From the NCBI RefSeq assembly GCF_047553045.1, contig NZ_CP180208.1:744001-808000 (forward strand): a DNA stretch of 64,000 nt, given 5' to 3'. Shown piece after piece: positions 42,324 through 50,014 of this stretch. This DNA is from Sphingomonas_L flavalba_A. GTDB taxonomy: Bacteria; Pseudomonadota; Alphaproteobacteria; Sphingomonadales; Sphingomonadaceae. The stretch's first letter is position 1. The number at the start of each line of letters is the position of its first letter. Below the pieces are notes generated by a model. The model was not told the DNA's origin, did no database searches, and saw only the letters and a program-made list of their open reading frames with translations. A program made the translations under genes and the position numbers.

Positions 42324-43442
42324 TCAGGTGGCGAGGGCCGCGCGCCGCCTGCGCATGGCGCCGATCATTCCGAAGCCGGCGATCAGCATCGCCCAGCTCG
42401 CCGGTTCCGGCACGCCGGAGGCCAGTTGATAGGACAGCACGCCGTTCTTGAAGCTGGGCAGTTCGAAGGCGAAGCTGCCAAAGTCGAGCGAGCCGTTGTC
42501 GCTGGCATCGAGCGTGCTGAAACTGCGCATCATCGCGGGATTGGTACCGCCGCCGCGCCCGATCGGGTCACCGAAGGAACTATACGCGATGATGCAGGCG
42601 GTGGTCAGTTGCTCAAAGCATTGCGAACGGGAGAAGCTTGTCACCTCCGTCTCGTAGGTGAGGGTGGAGGATTGGCCGGGCTGGAGCAGGACGCTGTCAG
42701 GGAAGGCGACCAGAATATTCGTCGTGTCCCAGGCGAAGCCGAAATGCTTGTCGCTGCCCGGGGCCGACGTCATCTGAAAGCCGCTCAGCGCCAGCGCCGC
42801 GGCGTCGAGGTCGCTGACCAGAACATTGGCGCCCGAAGCCGTATCATGGACCAGCGCCACGCTGCCGGACAGCTCGTAGATTGTCGCACCCTCGCCGGTT
42901 ATCCGGAAGGAAAAGGACGCTCCGGCCAGAACGTCGCCGACCGGATCGCGGCCGTCGACGACGAAATCCTGAAAGGTACGGAAATCGCCAGGAAAACTCC
43001 CGCCGGGGCCACAGCCATTCAGGTTCTGCAGGCAGTCGGCGCCGACGAACACGCCCAGCCCCGCCGGGGTGATCGTCGAGTACAGTTCCGGCCGCACTGC
43101 GGTGCTGCCGTCATTTGTGAAGCTGATGTCGATGATGGTGCGCGATTTTGCATAAGTATAGCTGCCGCCCGCGGCATTGCCGTTCTGGAATTCGACGACA
43201 CCCACGCCGACATTTGCGGTCGAGGCAAAGCTTGCGCCTGAACCGAATCCGAGACTGCCACTTTGTTCGCCGATCTTGTGGCCAGTATACTGACGAATGT
43301 CGGGATTGCCCTCGACATCCGGTCGGAACTGCAAGGTTGCGCTGGCTTCGGTAATCACGCCGGTGACTTGTGCGGATAGTGGCGCCGGCGCGGCGATACC
43401 GCCGAACAGACAAGACGCAACGATAACCGTTGACGCGCGCAT
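42324..43442 (-). CDS. PEP-CTERM sorting domain protein
   Basis: A 372-residue exported protein from the ATG at 43442. It has a signal peptide ending APLSAQ and a beta-rich middle. The C-terminal sorting signal is VPEPASWAMLIAGFGMIGAMRRRR: the PEP motif, a hydrophobic helix and an arginine cluster. The PEPxSWAM variant is typical of sphingomonads. Exosortase would cleave it for release or surface attachment, but no exosortase gene lies in this window. The frame upstream to 43493 lacks a ribosome site. Molecular role unknown. Confidence 0.87.
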   Translation of the reverse strand: MRASTVIVASCLFGGIAAPAPLSAQVTGVITEASATLQFRPDVEGNPDIRQYTGHKIGEQSGSLGFGSGASFASTANVGVGVVEFQNGNAAGGSYTYAKSRTIIDISFTNDGSTAVRPELYSTITPAGLGVFVGADCLQNLNGCGPGGSFPGDFRTFQDFVVDGRDPVGDVLAGASFSFRITGEGATIYELSGSVALVHDTASGANVLVSDLDAAALALSGFQMTSAPGSDKHFGFAWDTTNILVAFPDSVLLQPGQSSTLTYETEVTSFSRSQCFEQLTTACIIAYSSFGDPIGRGGGTNPAMMRSFSTLDASDNGSLDFGSFAFELPSFKNGVLSYQLASGVPEPASWAMLIAGFGMIGAMRRRRAALAT

Positions 43443-43505
43443 GACGAAGTCCCCCTGGGCGGGAGAGGTTATAGGAAACCACCTGTTAATCAAGGTGTGA
43501 ATGCT

Positions 43506-43520
43506 GGCCGCTGATCGGCC
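43506..43520. other. Short hairpin at the end of the antiporter operon
   Basis: GGCCG (43506-43510) and CGGCC (43516-43520) with a five-base loop lie between the phaG stop and the PEP-CTERM gene start. On the plus strand it is followed by GTTTT. On the minus strand, where transcription runs, there is no T-run. It is a weak terminator candidate only. Confidence 0.25.
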
Positions 43521-43574
43521 GTTTTCCCACCGAGGGACAGTATCACTTCAGGCGGATCGTTCGCTTGCTCCGGG

Positions 43575-43949
43575 TCAGGCCGGCAGGTCGGTGTCGCCTT
43601 TCTTCCGGGTGCCCGCCGCCTCCGCCGCGACCTGTTCCTCGCGGTCGCGATAGAGCGCTGCGCGGGCGAGCAGCATCAGCGTGACCGGCGTCGTCGCGGT
43701 GACGAACAGCGCGATCAGTATCTCGTGCAGCACCGGGCGCGCCTGGAGCACCGAAAAGCATAGCGCGGAGGCGACAAGGATGCAGGCCATGCCGGCGGTG
43801 GTCCCCAGCGTCGGCGCGTGGGCGCGCTGGTAGAAAGTACCAAGCCGTAGCAGGCCGACCGATCCGGTCAGGGTGATGGCCGCGCCGAGCAGGACGAGAG
43901 TGCCGACAATGATCGCCGCCCATGCAGGCAGGTCGGGCGCCTGGATCAT
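43575..43949 (-). CDS. phaG: Multisubunit cation/proton antiporter subunit G
   Basis: A 124-residue MnhG/MrpG/PhaG subunit from the ATG at 43949 (GGGGAGG upstream). Three transmembrane segments and the GSVGLLRLGTFYQRAHAPTLGTTAG signature identify it. The C-terminal tail is charged and ends in DTDLPA. It overlaps phaF by four bases. It is the last gene of the Pha/Mrp operon. Confidence 0.92.
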   Translation of the reverse strand: MIQAPDLPAWAAIIVGTLVLLGAAITLTGSVGLLRLGTFYQRAHAPTLGTTAGMACILVASALCFSVLQARPVLHEILIALFVTATTPVTLMLLARAALYRDREEQVAAEAAGTRKKGDTDLPA

Positions 43950-44227
43950 TCGATAACCTCCCCGCGCATCAGGAATTTCGCCAGCGCCACCGTGCTGGCG
44001 AACCCAAGCAGCGCGATCACCAGCGCCGCTTCGAAATAGAGGGGGCGTCCGGTCTGGATGCCGAAGGTCAGCAAAAGCAGCATCGCGTTGACGTAAAGCG
44101 CGTCCAGCCCAAGGACCCGGTCCTGCGCGCGCGGCCCCTGCGCCAGTCGCCATGCGGCGCAGGCCATGGCGAAGCCGAGCAGCACCTGCGCGGCGGTGAT
44201 GGCGAGGGCGAGTAACAGGCCGGTCAT
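43946..44227 (-). CDS. phaF: Multisubunit cation/proton antiporter subunit F
   Basis: A 93-residue subunit with three transmembrane segments and the family core RLAQGPRAQDRVLGLDALYVNAM. It overlaps both phaE and phaG by four bases, showing translational coupling. It is a structural part of the six-gene membrane complex that exchanges Na+ or K+ for protons. Confidence 0.92.
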   Translation of the reverse strand: MTGLLLALAITAAQVLLGFAMACAAWRLAQGPRAQDRVLGLDALYVNAMLLLLTFGIQTGRPLYFEAALVIALLGFASTVALAKFLMRGEVIE

Positions 44228-44712
44228 TCGAAAATGTCCATCAGCAGACGTTCGTAGCGGTTCTTGATCAGCGTAATCAGCGCATCCTCGTCGATCAGGT
44301 CGAGGACGTGGATCAGCACGCTGCGCTGGGCGGGGTCATAACGCATCCACAGCGTCCCCGGCGTTGCGGTGATGATGATCGCCAGCATGGCCAGCCCGTA
44401 ACGGTTGCGCATGTCGAGCGGCAGGTTGATGAAACCGGAAGCGCGCGGCCTGGTCGTCTGGAACAGGACGATCCGCGCGACCGCAAGGTTGGACCGGACG
44501 ATGTCGACGAGCACGATCACCGCCAGCCGCGGAATGGCGCTCGACAGACGGATCCGCAACGGCAGCGGGCGCAGTGCTGACAGCCCCTTGGCGGCGATCA
44601 GCGCGACCAGCGTGCCGATCAGCAGATGGCCGGGCGACAGCGACTGGTTGAACAGCAGCCAGAGCAGGACGAGCGCGGCGATAAGCCAGGGATGGGGCAG
44701 CCGGCGGCTCAT
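44224..44712 (-). CDS. phaE: Multisubunit cation/proton antiporter subunit E
   Basis: A 162-residue MnhE/PhaE subunit from the ATG at 44712. It shows LLWLLFNQSLSPGHLLIG and the family segment FINLPLDMRNRYGLAMLAIIITATPGTLW. The longer frame to 45000 runs inside phaD and is not real. It overlaps phaD by four bases. Confidence 0.92.
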   Translation of the reverse strand: MSRRLPHPWLIAALVLLWLLFNQSLSPGHLLIGTLVALIAAKGLSALRPLPLRIRLSSAIPRLAVIVLVDIVRSNLAVARIVLFQTTRPRASGFINLPLDMRNRYGLAMLAIIITATPGTLWMRYDPAQRSVLIHVLDLIDEDALITLIKNRYERLLMDIFE

Positions 44713-46328
44713 GGTGCAATTGCCCCGTCGCCGGCACGTGGCGCGTCGAGCGCCGCGCTGGTGTAAAGCGCCGCGTCGCCCAGAGTCCGGGCCGCCCGCT
44801 CGATATATTCCATGACCGCGCCGGCCTGAACCATCAGCGCCAGGCAAAGGGCAAGCAGAATGCCGATCGGGATCGCCTCGACGATGCTGAGTTGTAGCTG
44901 GGGCCGTTCGGTCGGCGTCCAGATCAGGTCGATGCCGGCGCGGGTCATCGCCACCACCGTGGCCAGCCCGGACAGGATGATCAGCGTGATCAGTGCCCAC
45001 ACCGTCGGCGGCACGGCGCCATCGCCACGCAGCAGGCCGTCGATGATCGCGAATTTTGCGATGAACCCGGACAGCGGCGGCAGGCCCGATAGCAGCAGGG
45101 CGCAGAAGATGAAGCCGCCGCCGAGCACCGCGAGCGTTGCCGGAATGGCGATGCCGATCTCGTCCTCTTCCTCTTCCAGCGCGCCGATATACTCATCTTC
45201 AAAGACGGGCTCGGCAATGGCCTGCGCGACCTCGTCCTCTCCGCCGCGTCCGATCGGCTCGATGATCAGGTAGAAGGCACTGACAGCCAGCGTCGAACTG
45301 ACAAGGTAGAATAGTGCCGCCGCCACAACCGTCGACTGGCCGGTGCCGAGCGCGGCAAGCAGGATTCCGGTCGAAATCAGCACGTAATGCCCGGCCAGCC
45401 GCACCAGCGTCTGCGACGACAGCACGCCCAACGTGCCGTAGAGGATCGTCGCCAGCCCGCCGAATAGCATCCATTCATCGGCGAAATCCGCCGCCCGGCC
45501 GGCGCCGTCGCCGAACAGCAGCGTCGTCAGCCGCAGAATCACGTAAATCCCGACCTTGCTCAGTATCGCGAACATCGCCGCAACTGGCGGCGCGGCGGCC
45601 GCATAGGTCCCCGGCAGCCAGAAACACAGCGGCCACATGCCGGCCTTGACCAGAAAAGCGATGCCAAGGATCGCGGCGCCGCCTTCGAGCAGCATCAGGT
45701 CTTCGCGCGGTACCAGCGGAATGCGGGCGGCGAGGTCGGCCATGTTGAGTGTGCCGGTGACGCTGTAGATCAGGCTGACGCCGATCAGGAACAGCAGCGA
45801 CGTGGCAACATTGATCGCGACATAATGCAGCCCCGCCCTGGCCCGGTCCGTGCCCGACCCGTGGAGGACAAGGCCGTAAGACGCCGCCAGCAGCACTTCG
45901 AAGAACACGAAGAGGTTGAAGATGTCGCCGGTCAGGAAGGCGCCGTTCACACCCATCAGCAACAGCAGGAACAGCGCGTGGAAGCGCGGCCCGGCCCGGT
46001 CCCATCGCGCCATCGAATAGAACAGGGACGTGAAACCCAATACGCTGGTCAGCAGCAGCATCAGCGCGGACAGGCGGTCGACGACCAGAACGATGCCGAA
46101 TGGGGCGGGCCAGTCGCCGAGCAGATAGACCAGTGGCGCCGCGGCGACGCCATAGGGGTCGGTCGCGCGCAGAAGTATAATCGCGATGGCGAGAAGTGCG
46201 CCGGTTGTCGCGAAGCTCATCCAACGCTTCAGCTTGCGGCGGCGTTCGTCGAATAGCAGCATCGCCGCGCTGACCACCAGCGGCAGCAGGATCGGCGCGA
46301 TCACCAGATGGGCAGCCCAGCCGCTCAT
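44709..46328 (-). CDS. phaD: Multisubunit cation/proton antiporter subunit D
   Basis: A 539-residue NuoN/MrpD-like subunit with about fourteen transmembrane segments. It contains the proton-channel glutamate region FEVLLAASYGLVLHG and the broken-helix lysine region LVKAGMWPLCFWLPGTYAAAAPPV. An acidic insert (EDEYIGALEEEEDEIG) is found before the last helices. It is one of the two ion-translocating subunits. It overlaps both neighbours by four bases. Confidence 0.93.
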   Translation of the reverse strand: MSGWAAHLVIAPILLPLVVSAAMLLFDERRRKLKRWMSFATTGALLAIAIILLRATDPYGVAAAPLVYLLGDWPAPFGIVLVVDRLSALMLLLTSVLGFTSLFYSMARWDRAGPRFHALFLLLLMGVNGAFLTGDIFNLFVFFEVLLAASYGLVLHGSGTDRARAGLHYVAINVATSLLFLIGVSLIYSVTGTLNMADLAARIPLVPREDLMLLEGGAAILGIAFLVKAGMWPLCFWLPGTYAAAAPPVAAMFAILSKVGIYVILRLTTLLFGDGAGRAADFADEWMLFGGLATILYGTLGVLSSQTLVRLAGHYVLISTGILLAALGTGQSTVVAAALFYLVSSTLAVSAFYLIIEPIGRGGEDEVAQAIAEPVFEDEYIGALEEEEDEIGIAIPATLAVLGGGFIFCALLLSGLPPLSGFIAKFAIIDGLLRGDGAVPPTVWALITLIILSGLATVVAMTRAGIDLIWTPTERPQLQLSIVEAIPIGILLALCLALMVQAGAVMEYIERAARTLGDAALYTSAALDAPRAGDGAIAP

Positions 46329-46669
46329 TGGTCGCGGTCCTCGCCATCGACATGGTCGGTGCCGGTCAATCCGCGCGAGATCAGCAGCATGACAAGCAGC
46401 AGCGCCGTGGTTGCGAAGGCGATGACAATCGCCGTCAGCACCAGCGCCTGCGGCAACGGGTCGGCGTAAAGGCTTGCGTCGACGCCGTCGCCTTTGGCGA
46501 TGATCGGTGGCGCGTCGGTGCGGAGCCGACCGGTGATCAGAATGAACAGATTAACCGCATAGGATATAAATGACAGGCCAAGGATAACCTGAAACGTTCT
46601 GGGGCGTAGCAGCAGCCAAACCCCGGATGCGGTCAATATGCCAATGGCGAGGGCGATGACCATTTCCAT
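46325..46669 (-). CDS. phaC: Multisubunit cation/proton antiporter subunit C
   Basis: A 114-residue NuoK-like subunit with three transmembrane segments. The core YAVNLFILITGR and ADPLPQALVLTAIVIAFATTALLL are diagnostic for MrpC/PhaC. It overlaps phaD by four bases and the large subunit gene by one. Confidence 0.93.
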   Translation of the reverse strand: MEMVIALAIGILTASGVWLLLRPRTFQVILGLSFISYAVNLFILITGRLRTDAPPIIAKGDGVDASLYADPLPQALVLTAIVIAFATTALLLVMLLISRGLTGTDHVDGEDRDQ

Positions 46670-49581
46670 CAGGCGCCCTCCTCCTTATCCGTCGCGGGGC
46701 GCGATGGTCTGGGAACCCGGATCGACTGGTGGGCGAGGGCGATCAGCACCACCACCGTCGCGCCGACGACCAGCGCGAACACGCCGATGTCGAACAGCAA
46801 TGCGCTGGCGACCGGAATGGTGCCGAACAGCGGGAGGTCGACATAGCGGAAATAGGAGGAGAGGAACGGATAGCCCAACAGCCATGCCCCGGCGCCGGTT
46901 ACCGTCGCCAGCAACAGACCGATGCCGATCCAGCGCAGCGGGCGGATGATCAGTTGCGCTTCCACCTGACGGGCGCCCTTCGCCATATACTGGATCAGGA
47001 TCGCGATCGACATCGCGATCCCGGCGGCAAAGCCGCCGCCCGGCGCATCATGGCCGCGCAGCAGGATGTAGATGGCGAAGACGATGATGATGGGGAAGGA
47101 TATCTCCATCATGATACGCGGAATCGCCAGATAGTCCGCCACCGTGTCGCCGATCTTGCGGTCGGCGTGGGCGTCGTCGAACGCATTCTGCACCCGTTGC
47201 TGAACCGGTGCCTTGACGCTTTCCGGCGCCGGGCGGAACCGGCGCAGCAGCGAGAAAACGGTCAGCGCGACAATGCACAGCACCGTGATCTCGCCGAGCG
47301 TATCGAAGCCGCGGAAATCGACGAGGATGACGTTGACGACATTGGTGCCGCCAGCTTCGGTGTAGGACCGTTCGAGGAAATAGCGGGAAATGCTGTCGGG
47401 CGGTGGCCGTGTCATGATCGCATAGGCGATCGCCGCCATGCCGAGGCCGGCGGCGATCGCGATCGCCAGATCGGACGACCGCCGCAGCAACACGCTGGGC
47501 GGCCAGCGGTTGCCGGACCACATCTCCGGCAACCGCTTCGGCAGCCAGCGAAGGCCGAGCAGCAACAGCACCGTGGTAACGATCTCGACCAGCAACTGGG
47601 TGATGCCCAGATCGGGCGCCGACAGCCAGAAGAAGGTGATGCAGGTGGCGAGCCCAGAACCGCTCATCAGGATCAGTGCGGCGAGCCGGTGGTATTTGGC
47701 CTGCCACGCGGCGCCGATGGCGCAGGCGCCGCCGATCAGCCATACGATCGCGAAGGCGGGATCGACCAGCGTGCCGGGCGCCTGCCCCAGGCTGTAGCCG
47801 AAATGGACGAACGGCAGGCCGCCGGCGACCAGCGCGATGCACAGCAGCACCCGCAACTGCGCCTGCAGCCGCCCGGTGCCGACGACCGCCTCGCACGCGC
47901 GCGCGCCGGCGACGATCGCGCTCATCACCGCCTCGAACGTCTTGCGGCCCTTCAGCCGGCCGACAACAGGCGAGGACTTAGCTTCGTTCAGCGGCTTGCG
48001 GTAGATCAGGTAAAGGATGGTGCCGCCGACAAGCGCGACGAGGCTCATCATCAGCGGCCGATTGAACCCGTGCCAGATCGCCAGGCTATAGGCCGGGGTC
48101 TGATCGCCAAGGATGGAGCGGACGGCGGTGGCGAGATACGGCCCGATGGTCAGCGTCGGCAGCACGCCGACGACAAGGCAGGCGAGCACCAGAATTTCCA
48201 CCGGCAGGCGCATCCACGGTGGCGCCTCTCCGGGCACGCGCGGAAGATCGGTCGGTGGCGGGCCGAAGAAGGTCTGGTGAATGAAGCGCAGCGAATAGAG
48301 AACGGCGAAGGCGCTCGCTACCGTCGCCAGATAAGGCAGGGCTTCGTCGATATAGGTGCCGCTGTGTTCGGCCAGCGCTTCGGCGAGGAACATTTCCTTC
48401 GACAGGAAGCCGTTGAGCAGCGGCACCCCCGCCATCGCCGCCGCCGCGACCATCGCCAGCGTCGCGGTGATCGGCATTGCGCGGTAGAGACCGCTCAGAC
48501 GGCGCAGATCGCGGGTGCCGGTTTCGTGATCGATGATGCCCGCCGCCATGAACAGCGACGCCTTGAATGTCGCGTGGTTGACGGTGTGGAAGATCGCGGC
48601 GACCAGGGCGAGCGGACTGCCCAAACCTAGCAACAAGGTTATCAGGCCAAGATGACTGATCGTCGAGTAGGCGAGCAGGCCCTTCAGATCCTGTTGGAAA
48701 ATTGCCGACCAGGCGCCGACAAGCAAGGTGGCAAGGCCGGTGGTGGTGACGAACAGATACCATTCGTCGGTACCGGACAGCACCGGCCACAGGCGCATCA
48801 GCACGAAGATGCCGGCCTTCACCATCGTCGCGGAATGCAGGTATGAGGAGACGGGCGTCGGCGCCGCCATCGCGTGCGGCAGCCAGAAGTGGAACGGCAC
48901 CTGCGCGCTTTTGGTGAAAGCGCCGATCAGGATCAGGATCAGCGCCGGCGTGTAGAGGCCGTTGGCGCGGATGCGGTCGCCGGACGCGAGGATCGTGTCG
49001 AGGTCGTAGCTGCCGACGATCCGCCCGAGCAGCAGCACGCCGACCAGCAGGCAGACGCCGCCGGCGGCGGTGACGACCAGAGCGATGCGGGCGCCGTCGC
49101 GCGCGCTCTGGTTATGGTGCCAGTAGCCGATCAGCAGGAAGGAAAAGAGGCTGGTCAGTTCCCAGAAGAACACGAGCTGGATCAGGTTGCCCGACAGGAC
49201 GACGCCCAGCATTGATCCCATGAACGCGAGCAGGAACGAAAAGAAGCGTGGTACCGGGTCGGCCGGCGACATGTAGTAGCGGGCGTAGAGGACGACGAGC
49301 GCGCCGATGCCAAGGATCAGGAAAGCGAACAGCCAGGCCAGCCCGTCGAGCCGGATCTGCAGATTCAGCCCGAGCGAGGGGAGCCATTGAATCTGTTCGC
49401 GCACCACCCCGTCGCCGGACAGGGACGGATAGAGCGCGATCAGGATCGCAAGGCCGACCACGGCGATTGTTCCGGCCAGCCCCGCCGCGGCGTTGCGCGC
49501 CCAGGTCGGCAGGAAGGCAGCGGCCAGACTGCCCAGAAACGGTAGAACGAACAGGATGAAGAGCGGCCATTCTTCGAACAT
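46669..49581 (-). CDS. phaAB: Fused antiporter subunits A and B (MrpA-MrpB, PhaAB)
   Basis: A 970-residue membrane protein. The N-terminal 500 residues are NuoL-like (FFWELTSLFSFLLIGYWHH and the lysine helix GAFTKSAQVPFHFWLPHAMAAPTPVSSYLHSATMVKAG). The C-terminal part adds the MrpA extension and a MrpB domain (GHDAPGGGFAAGIAMSIAILIQYMAKG). Fusion of A and B is usual for the alphaproteobacterial Pha type. It is the first gene of the operon and drives cation/proton exchange for pH or salt homeostasis. Confidence 0.94.
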   Translation of the reverse strand: MFEEWPLFILFVLPFLGSLAAAFLPTWARNAAAGLAGTIAVVGLAILIALYPSLSGDGVVREQIQWLPSLGLNLQIRLDGLAWLFAFLILGIGALVVLYARYYMSPADPVPRFFSFLLAFMGSMLGVVLSGNLIQLVFFWELTSLFSFLLIGYWHHNQSARDGARIALVVTAAGGVCLLVGVLLLGRIVGSYDLDTILASGDRIRANGLYTPALILILIGAFTKSAQVPFHFWLPHAMAAPTPVSSYLHSATMVKAGIFVLMRLWPVLSGTDEWYLFVTTTGLATLLVGAWSAIFQQDLKGLLAYSTISHLGLITLLLGLGSPLALVAAIFHTVNHATFKASLFMAAGIIDHETGTRDLRRLSGLYRAMPITATLAMVAAAAMAGVPLLNGFLSKEMFLAEALAEHSGTYIDEALPYLATVASAFAVLYSLRFIHQTFFGPPPTDLPRVPGEAPPWMRLPVEILVLACLVVGVLPTLTIGPYLATAVRSILGDQTPAYSLAIWHGFNRPLMMSLVALVGGTILYLIYRKPLNEAKSSPVVGRLKGRKTFEAVMSAIVAGARACEAVVGTGRLQAQLRVLLCIALVAGGLPFVHFGYSLGQAPGTLVDPAFAIVWLIGGACAIGAAWQAKYHRLAALILMSGSGLATCITFFWLSAPDLGITQLLVEIVTTVLLLLGLRWLPKRLPEMWSGNRWPPSVLLRRSSDLAIAIAAGLGMAAIAYAIMTRPPPDSISRYFLERSYTEAGGTNVVNVILVDFRGFDTLGEITVLCIVALTVFSLLRRFRPAPESVKAPVQQRVQNAFDDAHADRKIGDTVADYLAIPRIMMEISFPIIIVFAIYILLRGHDAPGGGFAAGIAMSIAILIQYMAKGARQVEAQLIIRPLRWIGIGLLLATVTGAGAWLLGYPFLSSYFRYVDLPLFGTIPVASALLFDIGVFALVVGATVVVLIALAHQSIRVPRPSRPATDKEEGA

Positions 49582-49617
49582 CGGCTATGGCTGCGCTTCG
49601 GAGTGCATCGTCGACCT

Positions 49618-49645
49618 TTGACTCTTGCTGGATTCCGGCCATTAT
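49618..49645 (+). promoter_or_regulatory. Possible promoter of the small HTH gene
   Basis: TTGACT (49618-49623) and CATTAT (49640-49645) with a 16-base spacer lie 35 bases upstream of the HTH gene start. A second TTGACT occurs at 49648. The region is also upstream of the antiporter operon on the other strand, where I see no clear promoter. Confidence 0.4.
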
Positions 49646-49680
49646 GGTTGACTTTGCTGTCCCAAGGCAAGAGGCCAATC

Positions 49681-49989
49681 ATGATATTGTTGCCTGAGCA
49701 ATGTCGCGCCGCGCGCGGGTTGCTCAACTGGACGCAAGCGCAACTGGCCTGTTCGGCCGGCATATCCCGCAGCACAGTGCGGGATTTCGAAGGCGAGCGA
49801 CACGAACTGCACCGCGGGACCGAGGATCGACTGATCCGCGCGCTGGAGGCGGCCGGTGTCGCGTTGCTGCCGCCGGGGTTCGAGGGGCCGGGCGTGCGGC
49901 TGCGATGCGACCGGGGCGCGTCGGCAGCATCAGAGGCGATACCGGACCAGGCCGAGCGCCGGACAGGGGGGCGGGCATGGGGCGCCTGA
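49681..49989 (+). CDS. Small helix-turn-helix (XRE-like) DNA-binding protein
   Basis: A 102-residue protein from the ATG at 49681 (AGAGG upstream). It has a Cro/CI-type HTH: RAARGLLNWTQAQLACSAGISRSTVRDFEGERHELHRGTEDRLIRALEAAGVALL, which is the usual compact XRE fold. The last 35 residues are low complexity. It is divergent from the antiporter operon and could regulate it, but nothing more direct shows this. Confidence 0.82.
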   Translation: MILLPEQCRAARGLLNWTQAQLACSAGISRSTVRDFEGERHELHRGTEDRLIRALEAAGVALLPPGFEGPGVRLRCDRGASAASEAIPDQAERRTGGRAWGA

Positions 49990-50014
49990 ACGGCTGAGTT
50001 CGCGCCCGCCTTGC

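Noticed and set aside
46729..48630. 633-codon plus-strand open frame opposite the antiporter A/B gene
   Set aside because: It is Gln/Arg/Asp-rich shadow sequence. The minus-strand gene is an unmistakable membrane subunit.
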